From positions 27,809 through 91,808 of the forward strand of contig CAKZJE010000018.1 of the NCBI GenBank assembly GCA_936941155.1: a DNA stretch of 64,000 bases. Direction: 5' to 3'. The stretch comes from an uncultured Methylomonas sp. GTDB taxonomy: Bacteria; Pseudomonadota; Gammaproteobacteria; Methylococcales; Methylomonadaceae. Below, one piece after another: positions 28,329 to 37,257 of this stretch (positions are counted from its first letter, which is position 1; each line of letters starts with the position of its first letter). The notes below the pieces were generated by a model. That model searched no databases. It was not told the origin of the DNA and saw nothing but the letters and a program-made list of their open reading frames with translations. The translations under genes were made by a program, and so were the position numbers.

Positions 28329-28421
28329 ATGAAAAAACTCAAATGCGCCGTGATTGGCACTGGCTACTTAGGAAAGTTCACTCTAAAAATGCACTATGCT
28401 GAAAATAGCCATACCAAATAA
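28329..28421 (+). pseudogene. duplicated 5' end of the gnnA-like gene
   Basis: The 51 bases from ATG 28329 encode MKKLKCAVIGTGYLGKF and match the start of the Gfo/Idh gene at 29806 at 46 positions; four of the five differences fall in synonymous codons or give Leu for Ile. A further weak match (GCTGAAAATAGCC) follows after a short insertion, and the frame stops at 28421. The full gene starts 1.48 kb downstream, after the PIN-domain pair. This is best read as the old gene start left behind when the pair arrived. Confidence 0.8.
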
Positions 28422-28436
28422 TTCAGGATTAACAAC

Positions 28437-29093
28437 ATGAAAACATTTCAAAATCTATATATTAAGTTGAATAACGATAGTATTGAGAGTTTTATTGAAA
28501 AAATCACACAAAATTGCAATGAAAACTGGCAACGTGATTTTGAGCGTGAAGAAAATGCAAAATACTTTAGAGAAAAAGCTTTTTCATTTAAATATACAGG
28601 TAAAAATGAATTACCGAATGCCGGACTGACTTTATTTGAAGATGAAAATGGTATTTGGTATGTTCCAAATATCATTCCTACAGAAATGAAAGAATTAAGT
28701 ATAGAGGAATACAATAAATTATTAGTTGATTTTAAAGTGACGCTCATTGAGCCTGCCACTCAAAATACCCCTGTTTTTATTAACTTAACACCCGATGAAG
28801 TTTCTTTGGAAGATGTTGTTGGGAAAGAAGCGGCTAATGCTTTAAAACTCTTTTCATCTTTAGCTAATAAATCAACCGGAAACTCCCATCCGAATGATAA
28901 AAACCGCTGGTTTGAGTTTTTAGTCGCTGCTCAAAAATCTGAAAAAAAACCATCATTTGAAATGTTAAAAGCGACCTTAATCGAACAAGGCTGGTCAGAA
29001 GAGTTCGCTTACGATTTGGCTTTTGAATTTGAGCATGGACAAGAACTACTTGATTTTATAAAGAAAACTGATCCGATAAAAAATGGAGCATAA
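28437..29093 (+). CDS. hypothetical protein paired with a PIN-domain gene
   Basis: I do not recognise a family for this 218-residue soluble protein. It is acidic, with a likely beta-rich middle (GLTLFEDENGIWYVPNIIP) and a helical C-terminus (EMLKATLIEQGWSEEFAYDLAFEFEHGQELLDF). It ends 2 bp before the PIN gene, which suggests that it is the antitoxin or a partner subunit. Both genes are flanked by two copies of the gnnA start, so they came as a unit. Confidence 0.6.
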   Translation: MKTFQNLYIKLNNDSIESFIEKITQNCNENWQRDFEREENAKYFREKAFSFKYTGKNELPNAGLTLFEDENGIWYVPNIIPTEMKELSIEEYNKLLVDFKVTLIEPATQNTPVFINLTPDEVSLEDVVGKEAANALKLFSSLANKSTGNSHPNDKNRWFEFLVAAQKSEKKPSFEMLKATLIEQGWSEEFAYDLAFEFEHGQELLDFIKKTDPIKNGA

Positions 29094-29095
29094 TC

Positions 29096-29809
29096 TTGTT
29101 TATTTCTTCAGAAGATATTAGTCAACGTATAGTTAATGCTCCTGCGCCTGTTTTGTTCATTGATACTTGTATTTTTTTAGATATTTTACGTTCAGTTTAC
29201 AGGGATACTATTCATGTCAATGCGATATCATCAACACTTGATTTAATTAAGCTATCGCAAAGTATTCCTCCTAAAGTTTGGTTAATGACAAATCAAACAG
29301 TGCATAGAGAATGGAATGAAAATATAGCGGATGTTAAAAAAGAATTAGAAAAAGAAATTAAGAAATCAGCATTAACGAGAGATAAACTTATGACTGCTGC
29401 TGATATTATTTTTAAAGCAAAACATCCTCATGGGCAATCTATCATCTCTTTAAATTTGCATGAACATCTTAATAACTTATCCAATAATTTATTAAATCAT
29501 TGCTTGATAATGCAAGAAGAAGATGACTATCTCTCAAAAGCGATGCGTAGAGTAACTAAATGTATCGCGCCAGCCAAAAAGGGTAAAAATGAACCTAAAG
29601 ATTGTTTGATTTTTGAAGCGTTTTTAGATATTTCAGACAAGATAAGGGAATTAGGCTATTGTGAAAATATATATTTTCTAACTTCCAATTCAAATGATTA
29701 TGGAAAGCCAAATCAATCTTTGGTTGAAGATGATTTAAAGAAAATAAAAGCAAAATTACTTAACAATCTGCAATGGGCATTGACACTTGCTGAAGGTCAC
29801 ACACTATGA
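29096..29809 (+). CDS. PIN-domain nuclease-like protein
   Basis: The 237-residue protein has a PIN-type acidic pattern: VLFIDTCIFLDIL (Asp near residue 23), TNQTVHREWNEN with Glu, KDCLIFEAFLD, and LTSNSNDYG near the C-terminus. PIN proteins are Mg2+-dependent RNases, often toxins. The start codon is TTG at 29096, two bases after the previous stop. Its stop overlaps the gnnA-like gene by 4 bases (ATGA), so the host gene is translationally coupled to it. The target is unknown. Confidence 0.72.
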   Translation: MFISSEDISQRIVNAPAPVLFIDTCIFLDILRSVYRDTIHVNAISSTLDLIKLSQSIPPKVWLMTNQTVHREWNENIADVKKELEKEIKKSALTRDKLMTAADIIFKAKHPHGQSIISLNLHEHLNNLSNNLLNHCLIMQEEDDYLSKAMRRVTKCIAPAKKGKNEPKDCLIFEAFLDISDKIRELGYCENIYFLTSNSNDYGKPNQSLVEDDLKKIKAKLLNNLQWALTLAEGHTL

Positions 29810-30741
29810 AAAAAATCAAATGCGCCGTGATTGGCACTGGCTATCTTGGAAAATTCCACGCTGAAAAATACGCCTCTTTACCTGATTGCGAGTTAGTCGC
29901 TGTCGTTGACATCAATGCAGAAGCGGCAAAAACGGTGGCTGAAAAACATGGCGTACAAGCTCTAACGGATTATCAAAGTTTATTAGGCAATGTGGATGCG
30001 GTGAGTATTGTTGTTCCAACGACTTTACATCATAAAGTAGCGAAAGATTTTTTAAGCAGCGGCGTGCATGTTTTAGTGGAAAAACCGATTACAGTGACGG
30101 TAGCAGAAGCGGATGAACTGATTGCGATTGCAAAAGAAAAAAATTTGATTTTGCAGGTTGGGCATTTAGAACGTTTTAATCCCGCGATTTTGGGCTTAGA
30201 CAAAACTGAAAATAAGCCGCTATTTATTGAATCGCACCGCTTGTCGCCGTTTAATCCACGCGCGAATGATGTTAGCGTGGTACTGGATTTAATGATTCAC
30301 GACATTGATATTATTCTCGCCTTAGTGGATTCAGAAGTAGAACGGATTGATGCCAGCGGCACGGCGGTTCTCACGCAAGGCACAGACATTGCGAATGCAC
30401 GAATCAATTTTAAAAATGGCTGCGTGGCAAACGTCACCGCCAGCCGTATCAGCATGAAAATGGAACGCAAAATGCGGATGTTTCAGCCGAATGCTTATAT
30501 CAGTGTGGATTTTCAAAACAAAGTGTTGATGAAATATCGCACGGGCGAAAAAGAAATGTTCCCCGGCATTCCTGAAATCTTGAGCGAAGAATCGGTTTTT
30601 GAAGCCAGCGATGCGTTGCTGGAAGAAATTAAACATTTCGTGGATTGCATTCACACGGGCAAAAATCCGCTAGTGTCAGGAGAAGCAGGACGCAGGGCTT
30701 TAGAAACTGCGATTCAAATCACCCAATTAATCAATAAATAA
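29806..30741 (+). CDS. gnnA: Gfo/Idh/MocA oxidoreductase, probable GnnA
   Basis: The 311-residue enzyme has the Rossmann start VIGTGYLGKFHAEKY and the family VLVEKPITVT motif (about residue 90), then DLMIHDIDIILAL. With the following DegT aminotransferase and lpxB downstream it fits GnnA, which oxidises UDP-GlcNAc at C-3 so that GnnB can install an amine, giving lipid A with GlcN3N (the Acidithiobacillus/Leptospira type). In those genomes gnnA and gnnB lie next to lpx genes. The family assignment is firm; the GnnA role rests on context. Other UDP-sugar dehydrogenases are the alternative. Confidence 0.7.
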   Translation: MKKIKCAVIGTGYLGKFHAEKYASLPDCELVAVVDINAEAAKTVAEKHGVQALTDYQSLLGNVDAVSIVVPTTLHHKVAKDFLSSGVHVLVEKPITVTVAEADELIAIAKEKNLILQVGHLERFNPAILGLDKTENKPLFIESHRLSPFNPRANDVSVVLDLMIHDIDIILALVDSEVERIDASGTAVLTQGTDIANARINFKNGCVANVTASRISMKMERKMRMFQPNAYISVDFQNKVLMKYRTGEKEMFPGIPEILSEESVFEASDALLEEIKHFVDCIHTGKNPLVSGEAGRRALETAIQITQLINK

Positions 30742-30749
30742 CGTTCATT

Positions 30750-30841
30750 GTCTGAATCAGGATTCACAGGATTTTAGAATTTACAGGATTATTCAAACAA
30801 CATCTTGTTAATCCGTTCATCCTGAAAATCTTGATTCAGAC
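30750..30841. repeat. AATCAGGATT-type inverted repeat
   Basis: GTCTGAATCAGGATT on the left and AATCTTGATTCAGAC on the right form the outer arms, with CAGGATT/AATCCTG words repeated inside. A related copy lies at 58944-59024. It fills the gap between the gnnA and gnnB genes. Confidence 0.7.
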
Positions 30842-30881
30842 AGAAAAAATTCTTAGAAATCGACAAAACAAGGCAAAAAAC

Positions 30882-31979
30882 ATGATTCCAATGGTCAACC
30901 TGAAAGCGCAATACGCCGAAATAAAAACCGAAGTTGAGCAAGGTTTAGCGCAAACTATCGAAAACTGCTCATTCATTTTAGGGCCGAATGTGCAGGCGTT
31001 TGAAAAAGAATGTGCAGATTATTTAGGCGTAAAACACACGATTGGCGTGGCTTCCGGTACTGACGCGCTGCATTTGGCTTTATTGGCAGAAGGAATTGGC
31101 GCGGGCGACGAAGTGATTACCACCGCTTTCACGTTTATTGCGACTGCGGAAGCGATTAAATATGTGGGCGCGATTCCGGTATTTGTGGATATTGACCCGC
31201 AGACTTTAAATATTTGTCCCGATGCGATTAAAAAAGCCATTACTCCAAAAACCAAAGCGGTGATGCCCGTGCATTTGTTTGGACAACCTGCGGACATGGC
31301 GAAAATTTCTGCAATCTGCGAACAACATCATTTGAAACTGATTGAAGATTGTTGCCAATCGTTCGGCGCGTCCATTAATGGACTGCAAACAGGCGCAATC
31401 GGTGATGTCGGCGCGTATAGTTTTTTCCCCAGCAAAAATTTGGGCGCGTTTGGTGATGGCGGCTTAGTAGCGACTAATTCTGATGAAATTGCGCAAAAAA
31501 TCAAACGCTTCCGCAATCATGGTTCGGATGTGCGTTATTACCATGATGTGATTGGTTATAACAGTCGTTTGGATGAAATGCAGGCAGTGATTTTACGCGC
31601 GAAATTGAAACGGATTGAGCAATACAATCAAGCGCGTCGTCATGCAGCGCATTTATATTCTGAATTGTTGGCAGATTTACCGCTGACAACGCCGTTTGAA
31701 GATCATGTCGGTGTGCATGTTTATCATCAATATACCTTGCTGTGTGATCGTCGTGACGAGGTTTTGAAAGCTTTGCAAGATAAGCAAATCGGCTGCGCAA
31801 TTTATTATCCTGTGCCGTTGCATCAGCAAAATGTGTTTAAAACAGAATGCGCGGGCGTGTCTTTACCTGTCACAGAATCGGTGGCAGCGCGTTGTATGTC
31901 GTTGCCGATTTGTTCGCATTTGTCCGATGAAACAGTCAAAGAAATTGCTGCCGTGATTCGCGGTGTTTTTAACGCTTAA
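30882..31979 (+). CDS. gnnB: DegT/DnrJ aminotransferase, probable GnnB
   Basis: This 365-residue PLP enzyme shows GTDALHLALLA, the internal HLFGQPADM, EDCCQSFGA and the lysine-bearing SFFPSKNLGAFGDGG loop of the DegT/DnrJ/EryC1/StrS family. Next to the gnnA-like oxidoreductase it should aminate the 3-keto UDP-sugar. ATG 30882 is used; the upstream in-frame ATT/ATG-like codons fall inside the inverted repeat at 30750-30841. The alternative is an aminotransferase of surface-glycan synthesis (WbpE type). Confidence 0.72.
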   Translation: MIPMVNLKAQYAEIKTEVEQGLAQTIENCSFILGPNVQAFEKECADYLGVKHTIGVASGTDALHLALLAEGIGAGDEVITTAFTFIATAEAIKYVGAIPVFVDIDPQTLNICPDAIKKAITPKTKAVMPVHLFGQPADMAKISAICEQHHLKLIEDCCQSFGASINGLQTGAIGDVGAYSFFPSKNLGAFGDGGLVATNSDEIAQKIKRFRNHGSDVRYYHDVIGYNSRLDEMQAVILRAKLKRIEQYNQARRHAAHLYSELLADLPLTTPFEDHVGVHVYHQYTLLCDRRDEVLKALQDKQIGCAIYYPVPLHQQNVFKTECAGVSLPVTESVAARCMSLPICSHLSDETVKEIAAVIRGVFNA

Positions 31980-31994
31980 CTTTTAAAAAAACCG

Positions 31995-32363
31995 ATGCAA
32001 GCGCAAATTTTAACCACGCCAGAAAGTGAAGAATATTTCTTTGAAGAAGGCTGCTTTATTTTGGAACTTTCCAATTCTGCCCAAGACCCTCAGTTGTCCA
32101 TTGCCAGAGCGCGGGTTAAAAGTGGCGTGAGTACGCGCTTGCATCGTTTAAGCGAGTTGGTTGAACGTTATGTGATTCTTTCAGGTGTCGGCGTGGTGGA
32201 AATTGCCGATTTGCCAGCGCAACAGATCAGCGCGGGTGCGGTGGTGATTATTCCGCTCAATTGCGCACAAAAAATTACCAATACGGGCGCGGTGGATTTG
32301 ATATTTCTCGCGCTGTGTACGCCGCGTTTTCAAACCCAATTCTATGAAAATGTAGAGTCTTAG
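31995..32363 (+). CDS. cupin domain protein
   Basis: The 122-residue single cupin has RLHRLSELVERYVILSGVG followed by AGAVVIIPLNCAQKITNTG, the two conserved cupin blocks. The metal ligands are incomplete but include His and Glu. It starts 15 bp after gnnB and probably belongs to the same transcript. Its substrate is unknown. Confidence 0.75.
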   Translation: MQAQILTTPESEEYFFEEGCFILELSNSAQDPQLSIARARVKSGVSTRLHRLSELVERYVILSGVGVVEIADLPAQQISAGAVVIIPLNCAQKITNTGAVDLIFLALCTPRFQTQFYENVES

Positions 32364-32410
32364 CTGTCTTATTTCAATACCATGGTTACAAAACTTAAAA
32401 TAGAGAATTC

Positions 32411-33628
32411 ATGTCGTGCTTCGAGGGTTTTTATGGCATGACAATAATTACTGAAATTTTCGTAGCCTTATTCAGCTTGCTTTGGTTGGGAGTGCCTCAT
32501 TCTGGATGGGAGACTAATCCTATATTGAAACATCCTGCTGCGAGAATTTTTATTGCTATTCTAGTTATTGTAGGGATTGTAGCTTGGCATTTTTATCCGA
32601 CTCAAACTGTTTCAGACGAAGAAGTCGAATTAATATTTTGGCATTCTGTGGAAAAAACTAACCTACCCGAAGATTACTGTGCATATTTACATAAATATCC
32701 TCAAGGGGAGTTTGTTGAGTTGGCGCAACTGAAATGTACACCTACAATTCACGCCACAGATGCTATAACTCAAGCCGTTGATGTCGTTCTACCACTACAG
32801 GCTGCTGATGCCGCAAAGGCTCTTGTTTCACCTCCTGTTATCTCAGATGCTAAAACTTCAGTTCCTGATTTTATTATTCCTGCTTCCACTGCTGATAAAA
32901 TTAAACCACCCATAGAAAATGCAAAGCCAGAATATGAATTGCAGAATACTGAGAATGAACCGCTTTGGATGAATGCGTTACAAGAATTGTTTGGTGTAAC
33001 AGATGCAAGTGGAAAAATAAAAACAGCAAGCGACAAATTAAGTAGTATTTGGTTTGAACAGTCATTTCAAAATGGTAAAGACAATAATCATGTAATATTT
33101 ATAAAATCACAGCCCATTGATAATGCAGGGAATATTGATGATTGTCATGCGTGCGGAGTTTTAATTGGACAGGTATCATATAAACAAATGAATGGTGCGT
33201 GGAAAATTATATCTAAACAGAAAGATTTTACTAAAATTGGTTCTTATGGAGATGCACCTAATATTACACAAGCCAAAATATTACAAATTTCCTCTGATAA
33301 AAATATATTTTTAATTCATGATAGTTATATGGTTATGGGAGAGGCTTCTGAATGGGAAGAATTATTTTTGTTTTCAAAAAATAGTTGGCACCATATTGGC
33401 GGTATTTCTGCCATTATAGATAACAGTGCTTCAATGGAATGTAATGATGATAATAAAAAGTGTATCAATTATGAAGGGAAAGTATCTGTAATTCCAAGCA
33501 ATAAAGAATATCCAGATATTTTAGTAACAAAAACAGGAACCGATTTTAATCGGGATAAAGATAAAGCAATTCTTGCAAAAAATGATGTTTATGTTTTTAA
33601 CGGCAAAAAGTATGAATTAAAACCATGA
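32411..33628 (+). CDS. hypothetical membrane-anchored protein (cassette gene 1)
   Basis: This 405-residue protein has an N-terminal membrane region (a hydrophobic stretch at about 12-30 and a clear helix at about 45-62, IFIAILVIVGIVAWHF). A repeat-like module follows (VELIFWHSVEKTNLPEDYCAYLHKYPQGEFVELAQLK), of a type seen in many bacterial caspase-like and cyclase proteins. After a low-complexity linker comes a C-terminal domain I cannot name. The stop overlaps the ATPase gene by 4 bases. An internal ATG at 32438 is an equally possible start. Confidence 0.6.
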   Translation: MSCFEGFYGMTIITEIFVALFSLLWLGVPHSGWETNPILKHPAARIFIAILVIVGIVAWHFYPTQTVSDEEVELIFWHSVEKTNLPEDYCAYLHKYPQGEFVELAQLKCTPTIHATDAITQAVDVVLPLQAADAAKALVSPPVISDAKTSVPDFIIPASTADKIKPPIENAKPEYELQNTENEPLWMNALQELFGVTDASGKIKTASDKLSSIWFEQSFQNGKDNNHVIFIKSQPIDNAGNIDDCHACGVLIGQVSYKQMNGAWKIISKQKDFTKIGSYGDAPNITQAKILQISSDKNIFLIHDSYMVMGEASEWEELFLFSKNSWHHIGGISAIIDNSASMECNDDNKKCINYEGKVSVIPSNKEYPDILVTKTGTDFNRDKDKAILAKNDVYVFNGKKYELKP

Positions 33629-34911
33629 TTACACAATTAAAAATAGAAAATTATAAATCGATTCAGGATTTAACCCTTGATGTGGGGCGGGTAAATGTTT
33701 TGATTGGGGAAAATGGCTGCGGCAAAAGTAATATTTTGGAGGCAATTACTTTAGCGGCAGCGGCGGAAGCGAATAAATTAGATAATGAGTTTTTAATTAA
33801 TAGAGGAATTAGGGTTACTGAGCCACAGTTAATGCGCTCAGCTTTTGAAAAAAAGGAGCAAAGCGATATTAAAATAGCTTTAACTTCAAATGGATGTAAT
33901 AAATTAGAACCCTATACTTTAAAAAATGATAATAAGGTTTATTCAAAATGGGAATATTACGAAAGGAGCAAACAAGAGGAATATTGGAAAGAGGAAAGAA
34001 AAGCTATGGGGTTATGGATGACAAAGAACCAAGAGTTATTATTCAGTAAAACTTCTGAACAGAATAGCCAAAATAGTTATTTTGATAACTATGAAAGCGA
34101 TAATCAAGAAGATATGGAAAGTGATGAGTTTTATGATGAGGAATTAACCAAAAATAATTTTAAAAGCTTTATCATTTATTCACCAGAGAATACAGCATTG
34201 CGAGATTTTTCTAAAGAAGCAAGTATAGAACCTCTAGGCGATAAAGGCGGAGGTTTACTCAAACTATTAATTGTTACACAACACGAATCCAAAGAATCAG
34301 AAGATTTCAAAGAATTAAATGATATTCAAGAAACCTTAGAGTTATTTGGCTGGTTTGATACAATAAAAATCCCTGATGATTTTTCACTATTAGAAAAGAA
34401 AATAACCATCAAAGACCGCTATTTAGAAATGCCCTTTGACCAACGCAGCGCAAACGAAGGCTTTTTATTAGTGCTATTTTATATTACTTTAGTCGTTTCA
34501 AAATACACGCCAAAAATATTTGCCATTGATAATATTGATACCTCATTAAATCCAAAACTGTGTTCAAAATTAATTGAAGAATTAGCGCGATTAGCAAAAA
34601 AATACGATAAACAAATCTTTTTAACGTCACATAATCCCGCGATTTTAGACGGTATTGATTTAGGCGATGAAGAAGGACAACGCTTATTTGTAGTTTCAAG
34701 AAATAGGGAAGGACGTACACGCTGCAAACGAATAACAATAGAAAACAAACCAAAATCCTCTATTAGAGATAGATTGTCAAGAGTTCTCAATGAAAATGAA
34801 AATTATACAAAACAAGATGTTTTAGCACTATTTGATAATAGCAAAGAACCAGTAAAATTATCAGAAGCTTTTTTAAGAGGCTATTTAGGCGGATTACCAA
34901 AAGGATTTTAA
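33625..34911 (+). CDS. AAA_21-type ABC ATPase (cassette gene 2)
   Basis: The 428-residue protein is an SMC/RecF-like ATPase of the OLD/AAA_21 kind. It has IENYKSIQDLTL, Walker A GENGCGKSN (about 28-36), a Walker B-like FAIDNIDTSLNPKL and the H-loop LTSHNPAILDGI. Asn follows the Walker B Asp where many ABC ATPases have Glu. The acidic, charged middle (about 110-190) is unlike core ATPases. It lies 3 bp before a TOPRIM-like gene, as in two-gene OLD/PARIS-type defence systems. Confidence 0.8.
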   Translation: MITQLKIENYKSIQDLTLDVGRVNVLIGENGCGKSNILEAITLAAAAEANKLDNEFLINRGIRVTEPQLMRSAFEKKEQSDIKIALTSNGCNKLEPYTLKNDNKVYSKWEYYERSKQEEYWKEERKAMGLWMTKNQELLFSKTSEQNSQNSYFDNYESDNQEDMESDEFYDEELTKNNFKSFIIYSPENTALRDFSKEASIEPLGDKGGGLLKLLIVTQHESKESEDFKELNDIQETLELFGWFDTIKIPDDFSLLEKKITIKDRYLEMPFDQRSANEGFLLVLFYITLVVSKYTPKIFAIDNIDTSLNPKLCSKLIEELARLAKKYDKQIFLTSHNPAILDGIDLGDEEGQRLFVVSRNREGRTRCKRITIENKPKSSIRDRLSRVLNENENYTKQDVLALFDNSKEPVKLSEAFLRGYLGGLPKGF

Positions 34912-34914
34912 TTT

Positions 34915-35577
34915 ATGAAATTCGGACTTGCCTGCGAAGGTCGTATAGACCAAATTGTTTTAAGAGATATTTTATGTGGTTATTTCAGTAATCCAGACCT
35001 TGATGACGATATTATTGAACTGCAACCTCGTTTAGACAAAACAGAACAAAAACTACAAGACTTTGGTGGCTGGGAAAAGTTGCTTGATTATTTAAAAGAT
35101 TCTCGATTTGCAGAGGATGTTCTTAGTAATGAATATGTTGTTTTACAATTAGATACGGATATTTCAGAACATCGTAATTTTAATGTTTCTCAATCTGAGA
35201 TTAATAAATCATTAACCATTGAAGAGTTTATCAGCATCATAATTGGAAAGCTAATTTTAACGATTAATGAAAATAATCAAGGTTTTTATGAAGCACACTC
35301 CAATAAACTTATCTTTGCAATTTGTGTACACTCTTTAGAATGTTGGCTTTATGCTTATTACAATACTAAGCCATTAAAAAATCCTAAAATTACAGGTTGC
35401 GGAAAAGCTCTTAATTATCTTTTAAAATTAAACTGCTTTGATGGTGACACGAAAGACAAAGAGAGTTATTCAGAATACAGCAAAGTTTTTTTAAAACGAA
35501 AAAACATTGAAATCGTCGCGCAAAAAGACACGAGTTTTAAACATTTCATTCAACAACTCCAGCCTATCTCGCTATGA
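34915..35577 (+). CDS. TOPRIM-like partner protein (cassette gene 3)
   Basis: The 220-residue protein begins GLACEGRIDQIVLRDIL, with a Glu in the position of the TOPRIM first acidic residue, and later has VVLQLDTDISEH, a DxD-like motif, then HSLECWLYAYY. This fits the TOPRIM/DUF4276-like nucleases that accompany AAA_21 ATPases. I cannot assign it to a named subfamily. Its stop overlaps lpxB by 4 bases. Confidence 0.6.
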   Translation: MKFGLACEGRIDQIVLRDILCGYFSNPDLDDDIIELQPRLDKTEQKLQDFGGWEKLLDYLKDSRFAEDVLSNEYVVLQLDTDISEHRNFNVSQSEINKSLTIEEFISIIIGKLILTINENNQGFYEAHSNKLIFAICVHSLECWLYAYYNTKPLKNPKITGCGKALNYLLKLNCFDGDTKDKESYSEYSKVFLKRKNIEIVAQKDTSFKHFIQQLQPISL

Positions 35578-36713
35578 CAACGATTCTATTCAGCGCGGGC
35601 GAAACCTCCGGCGACCAACACGCCGCTAACGTCTTCTTAGAACTGAAAAAACACCACCCCGACATTCACGCCATCGGCATGGGCAGCAGCAAAATGCGCC
35701 AAGCCGGCATCGACATTCGCTACGACTCCAGTAATATCGGCGTTATCGGCGTAGTAGAAGTGCTAAAACACTATGGTGAAATTCGCAACGCTTTGAAACT
35801 AATGCAAAAAATCATCGAAACGGAACGCCCCGATTTAGTGATTTGTGTCGATTACAAAGAATTTAATTTCAAACTCGCCAAATTCGCCAAACAACTCGGC
35901 ATCAAAGTGTTGTTTTACGTCAGTCCACAAGTCTGGGCATGGCGACCGGGGCGCGTAGTGAAATACGGCAAAGCCATTGACATGATGGCGGTGATTTTTC
36001 CTTTTGAAACAAAGTATTACGAAGCTGAAAACGTGCCAGTGCGTTATGTTGGACACCCTTCCGTAGATAAAGTTCACCCGCAACGGGCTAAAAACGAAGA
36101 TTTAGCGTTATTTCATTTAAATCCACAGCAACCGATTGTGGGTTTATTGCCCGGCAGCCGGATGAATGAAATTAAGCGCATGTTGCCCGTGATGTTACAA
36201 GCGGCTGAAAAAATAGCCGCTGAAAATCCACTTGTACAATTTATTTTGCCGCAAGCCGATTCTATTTCGGATGAATTATTAAATAGTTATTTAAATGCAG
36301 CGGCTATAAAAATAAAGGTTATTAAAAATCAACCGTATGATGTGATGCAATGCTGTGATGCCATTATGACGACCTCTGGCACGGCAACCATAGAAATTGC
36401 TTTATTAAATATTCCAATGGTGATTGCCTATAAATTATCGCCATTAACGTATTTATTAGGCAGATTATTAGTGAATATTGCTTTTATTGGTTTGCCGAAT
36501 ATTATTGCTGGGAAAAAAATCGTTACTGAATTAATTCAACATGAAGCAATCCCTGAAAATCTCGCTAACGAAATAAACCGTTTATTAAATAATTCAGATT
36601 ATAAAAATACAATGCAAACAGAATTAAAAAAAGTGCAACAACAATTAGGAAAAGGCGGCGGTTCAATGAATATGGCTGAGTTAGTTTTGGATATGTTAGA
36701 AATAAGGAGTTAA
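35574..36713 (+). CDS. lpxB: lipid-A-disaccharide synthase
   Basis: This 379-residue glycosyltransferase joins UDP-diacylglucosamine with lipid X at the inner membrane. It has the opening AGETSGDQHAA, FYVSPQVWAWRPGRV and LLPGSRMNEIKRM motifs of LpxB. The ATG overlaps the TOPRIM-like gene by 4 bases, so lpxB expression runs through the inserted cassette. Confidence 0.97.
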   Translation: MTTILFSAGETSGDQHAANVFLELKKHHPDIHAIGMGSSKMRQAGIDIRYDSSNIGVIGVVEVLKHYGEIRNALKLMQKIIETERPDLVICVDYKEFNFKLAKFAKQLGIKVLFYVSPQVWAWRPGRVVKYGKAIDMMAVIFPFETKYYEAENVPVRYVGHPSVDKVHPQRAKNEDLALFHLNPQQPIVGLLPGSRMNEIKRMLPVMLQAAEKIAAENPLVQFILPQADSISDELLNSYLNAAAIKIKVIKNQPYDVMQCCDAIMTTSGTATIEIALLNIPMVIAYKLSPLTYLLGRLLVNIAFIGLPNIIAGKKIVTELIQHEAIPENLANEINRLLNNSDYKNTMQTELKKVQQQLGKGGGSMNMAELVLDMLEIRS

Positions 36714-36716
36714 TTA

Positions 36717-37244
36717 ATGTTGCGTTTAATTATATCGCTGCTGTTATTGTTGTCGTCGCAAGTCGCTTTTGCGTTGTCTTATACAATGGAAATTTCCGAG
36801 GAAGAATTGCAAGAAAAAGTTTCTGCGATAATGCCTTTGGAAAAGAAAAAATATTTTGTCACTGTGATTTTTTCGCATCCGAAAGTTGAATTAGCGCAAA
36901 GTGCTAATCAAATTGGGCTGTATTCACAAATTGATATTTCTGCACCCGGCGGCATAAAAAGCACAGGGCAAACTAAAATCACAGGTTCATTAAGTTATGA
37001 GCCAACCACAAATGAGTTTTTCTTTAAAAATCCTGCCATTGTAGAAATGAAAATTGGAAAAATTCCTGATTTTTATATTGAGCCAGTGAAAGAAATTGCA
37101 CAATTGATTGCGACTAAAATGCTTAGCACTACGCCGATTTACAAACTGAAAGGCGGAGATTTTAAAAATGATTTGGCAAAATCCATGCTGAAATCCATTG
37201 TGGTGCAAAACAAAACGTTATTAGTGGAATTGGAATTATTTTAA
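36717..37244 (+). CDS. DUF1439 (YceB-like) secreted protein
   Basis: The 175-residue protein has a signal peptide (MLRLIISLLLLLSSQVAFA) without a lipobox cysteine, then the DUF1439 domain with EISEEELQEKVSAIMPLEKK and VEMKIGKIPDFYI. E. coli YceB is an outer-membrane lipoprotein of unclear function. It begins 3 bp after lpxB and probably shares its transcript. Confidence 0.82.
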   Translation: MLRLIISLLLLLSSQVAFALSYTMEISEEELQEKVSAIMPLEKKKYFVTVIFSHPKVELAQSANQIGLYSQIDISAPGGIKSTGQTKITGSLSYEPTTNEFFFKNPAIVEMKIGKIPDFYIEPVKEIAQLIATKMLSTTPIYKLKGGDFKNDLAKSMLKSIVVQNKTLLVELELF

Positions 37245-37257
37245 GGTGGCGAATTTA

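Noticed and set aside
28169..28436. lpxA expected before the gnnA-like gene
   Set aside because: No hexapeptide-repeat acyltransferase sequence is present in this gap; lpxA must lie elsewhere.
30831..30881. Upstream start for the gnnB-like gene at 30831
   Set aside because: The first codons lie in the 30750-30841 inverted repeat, and the family starts at MIPMVNLKAQY (30882).
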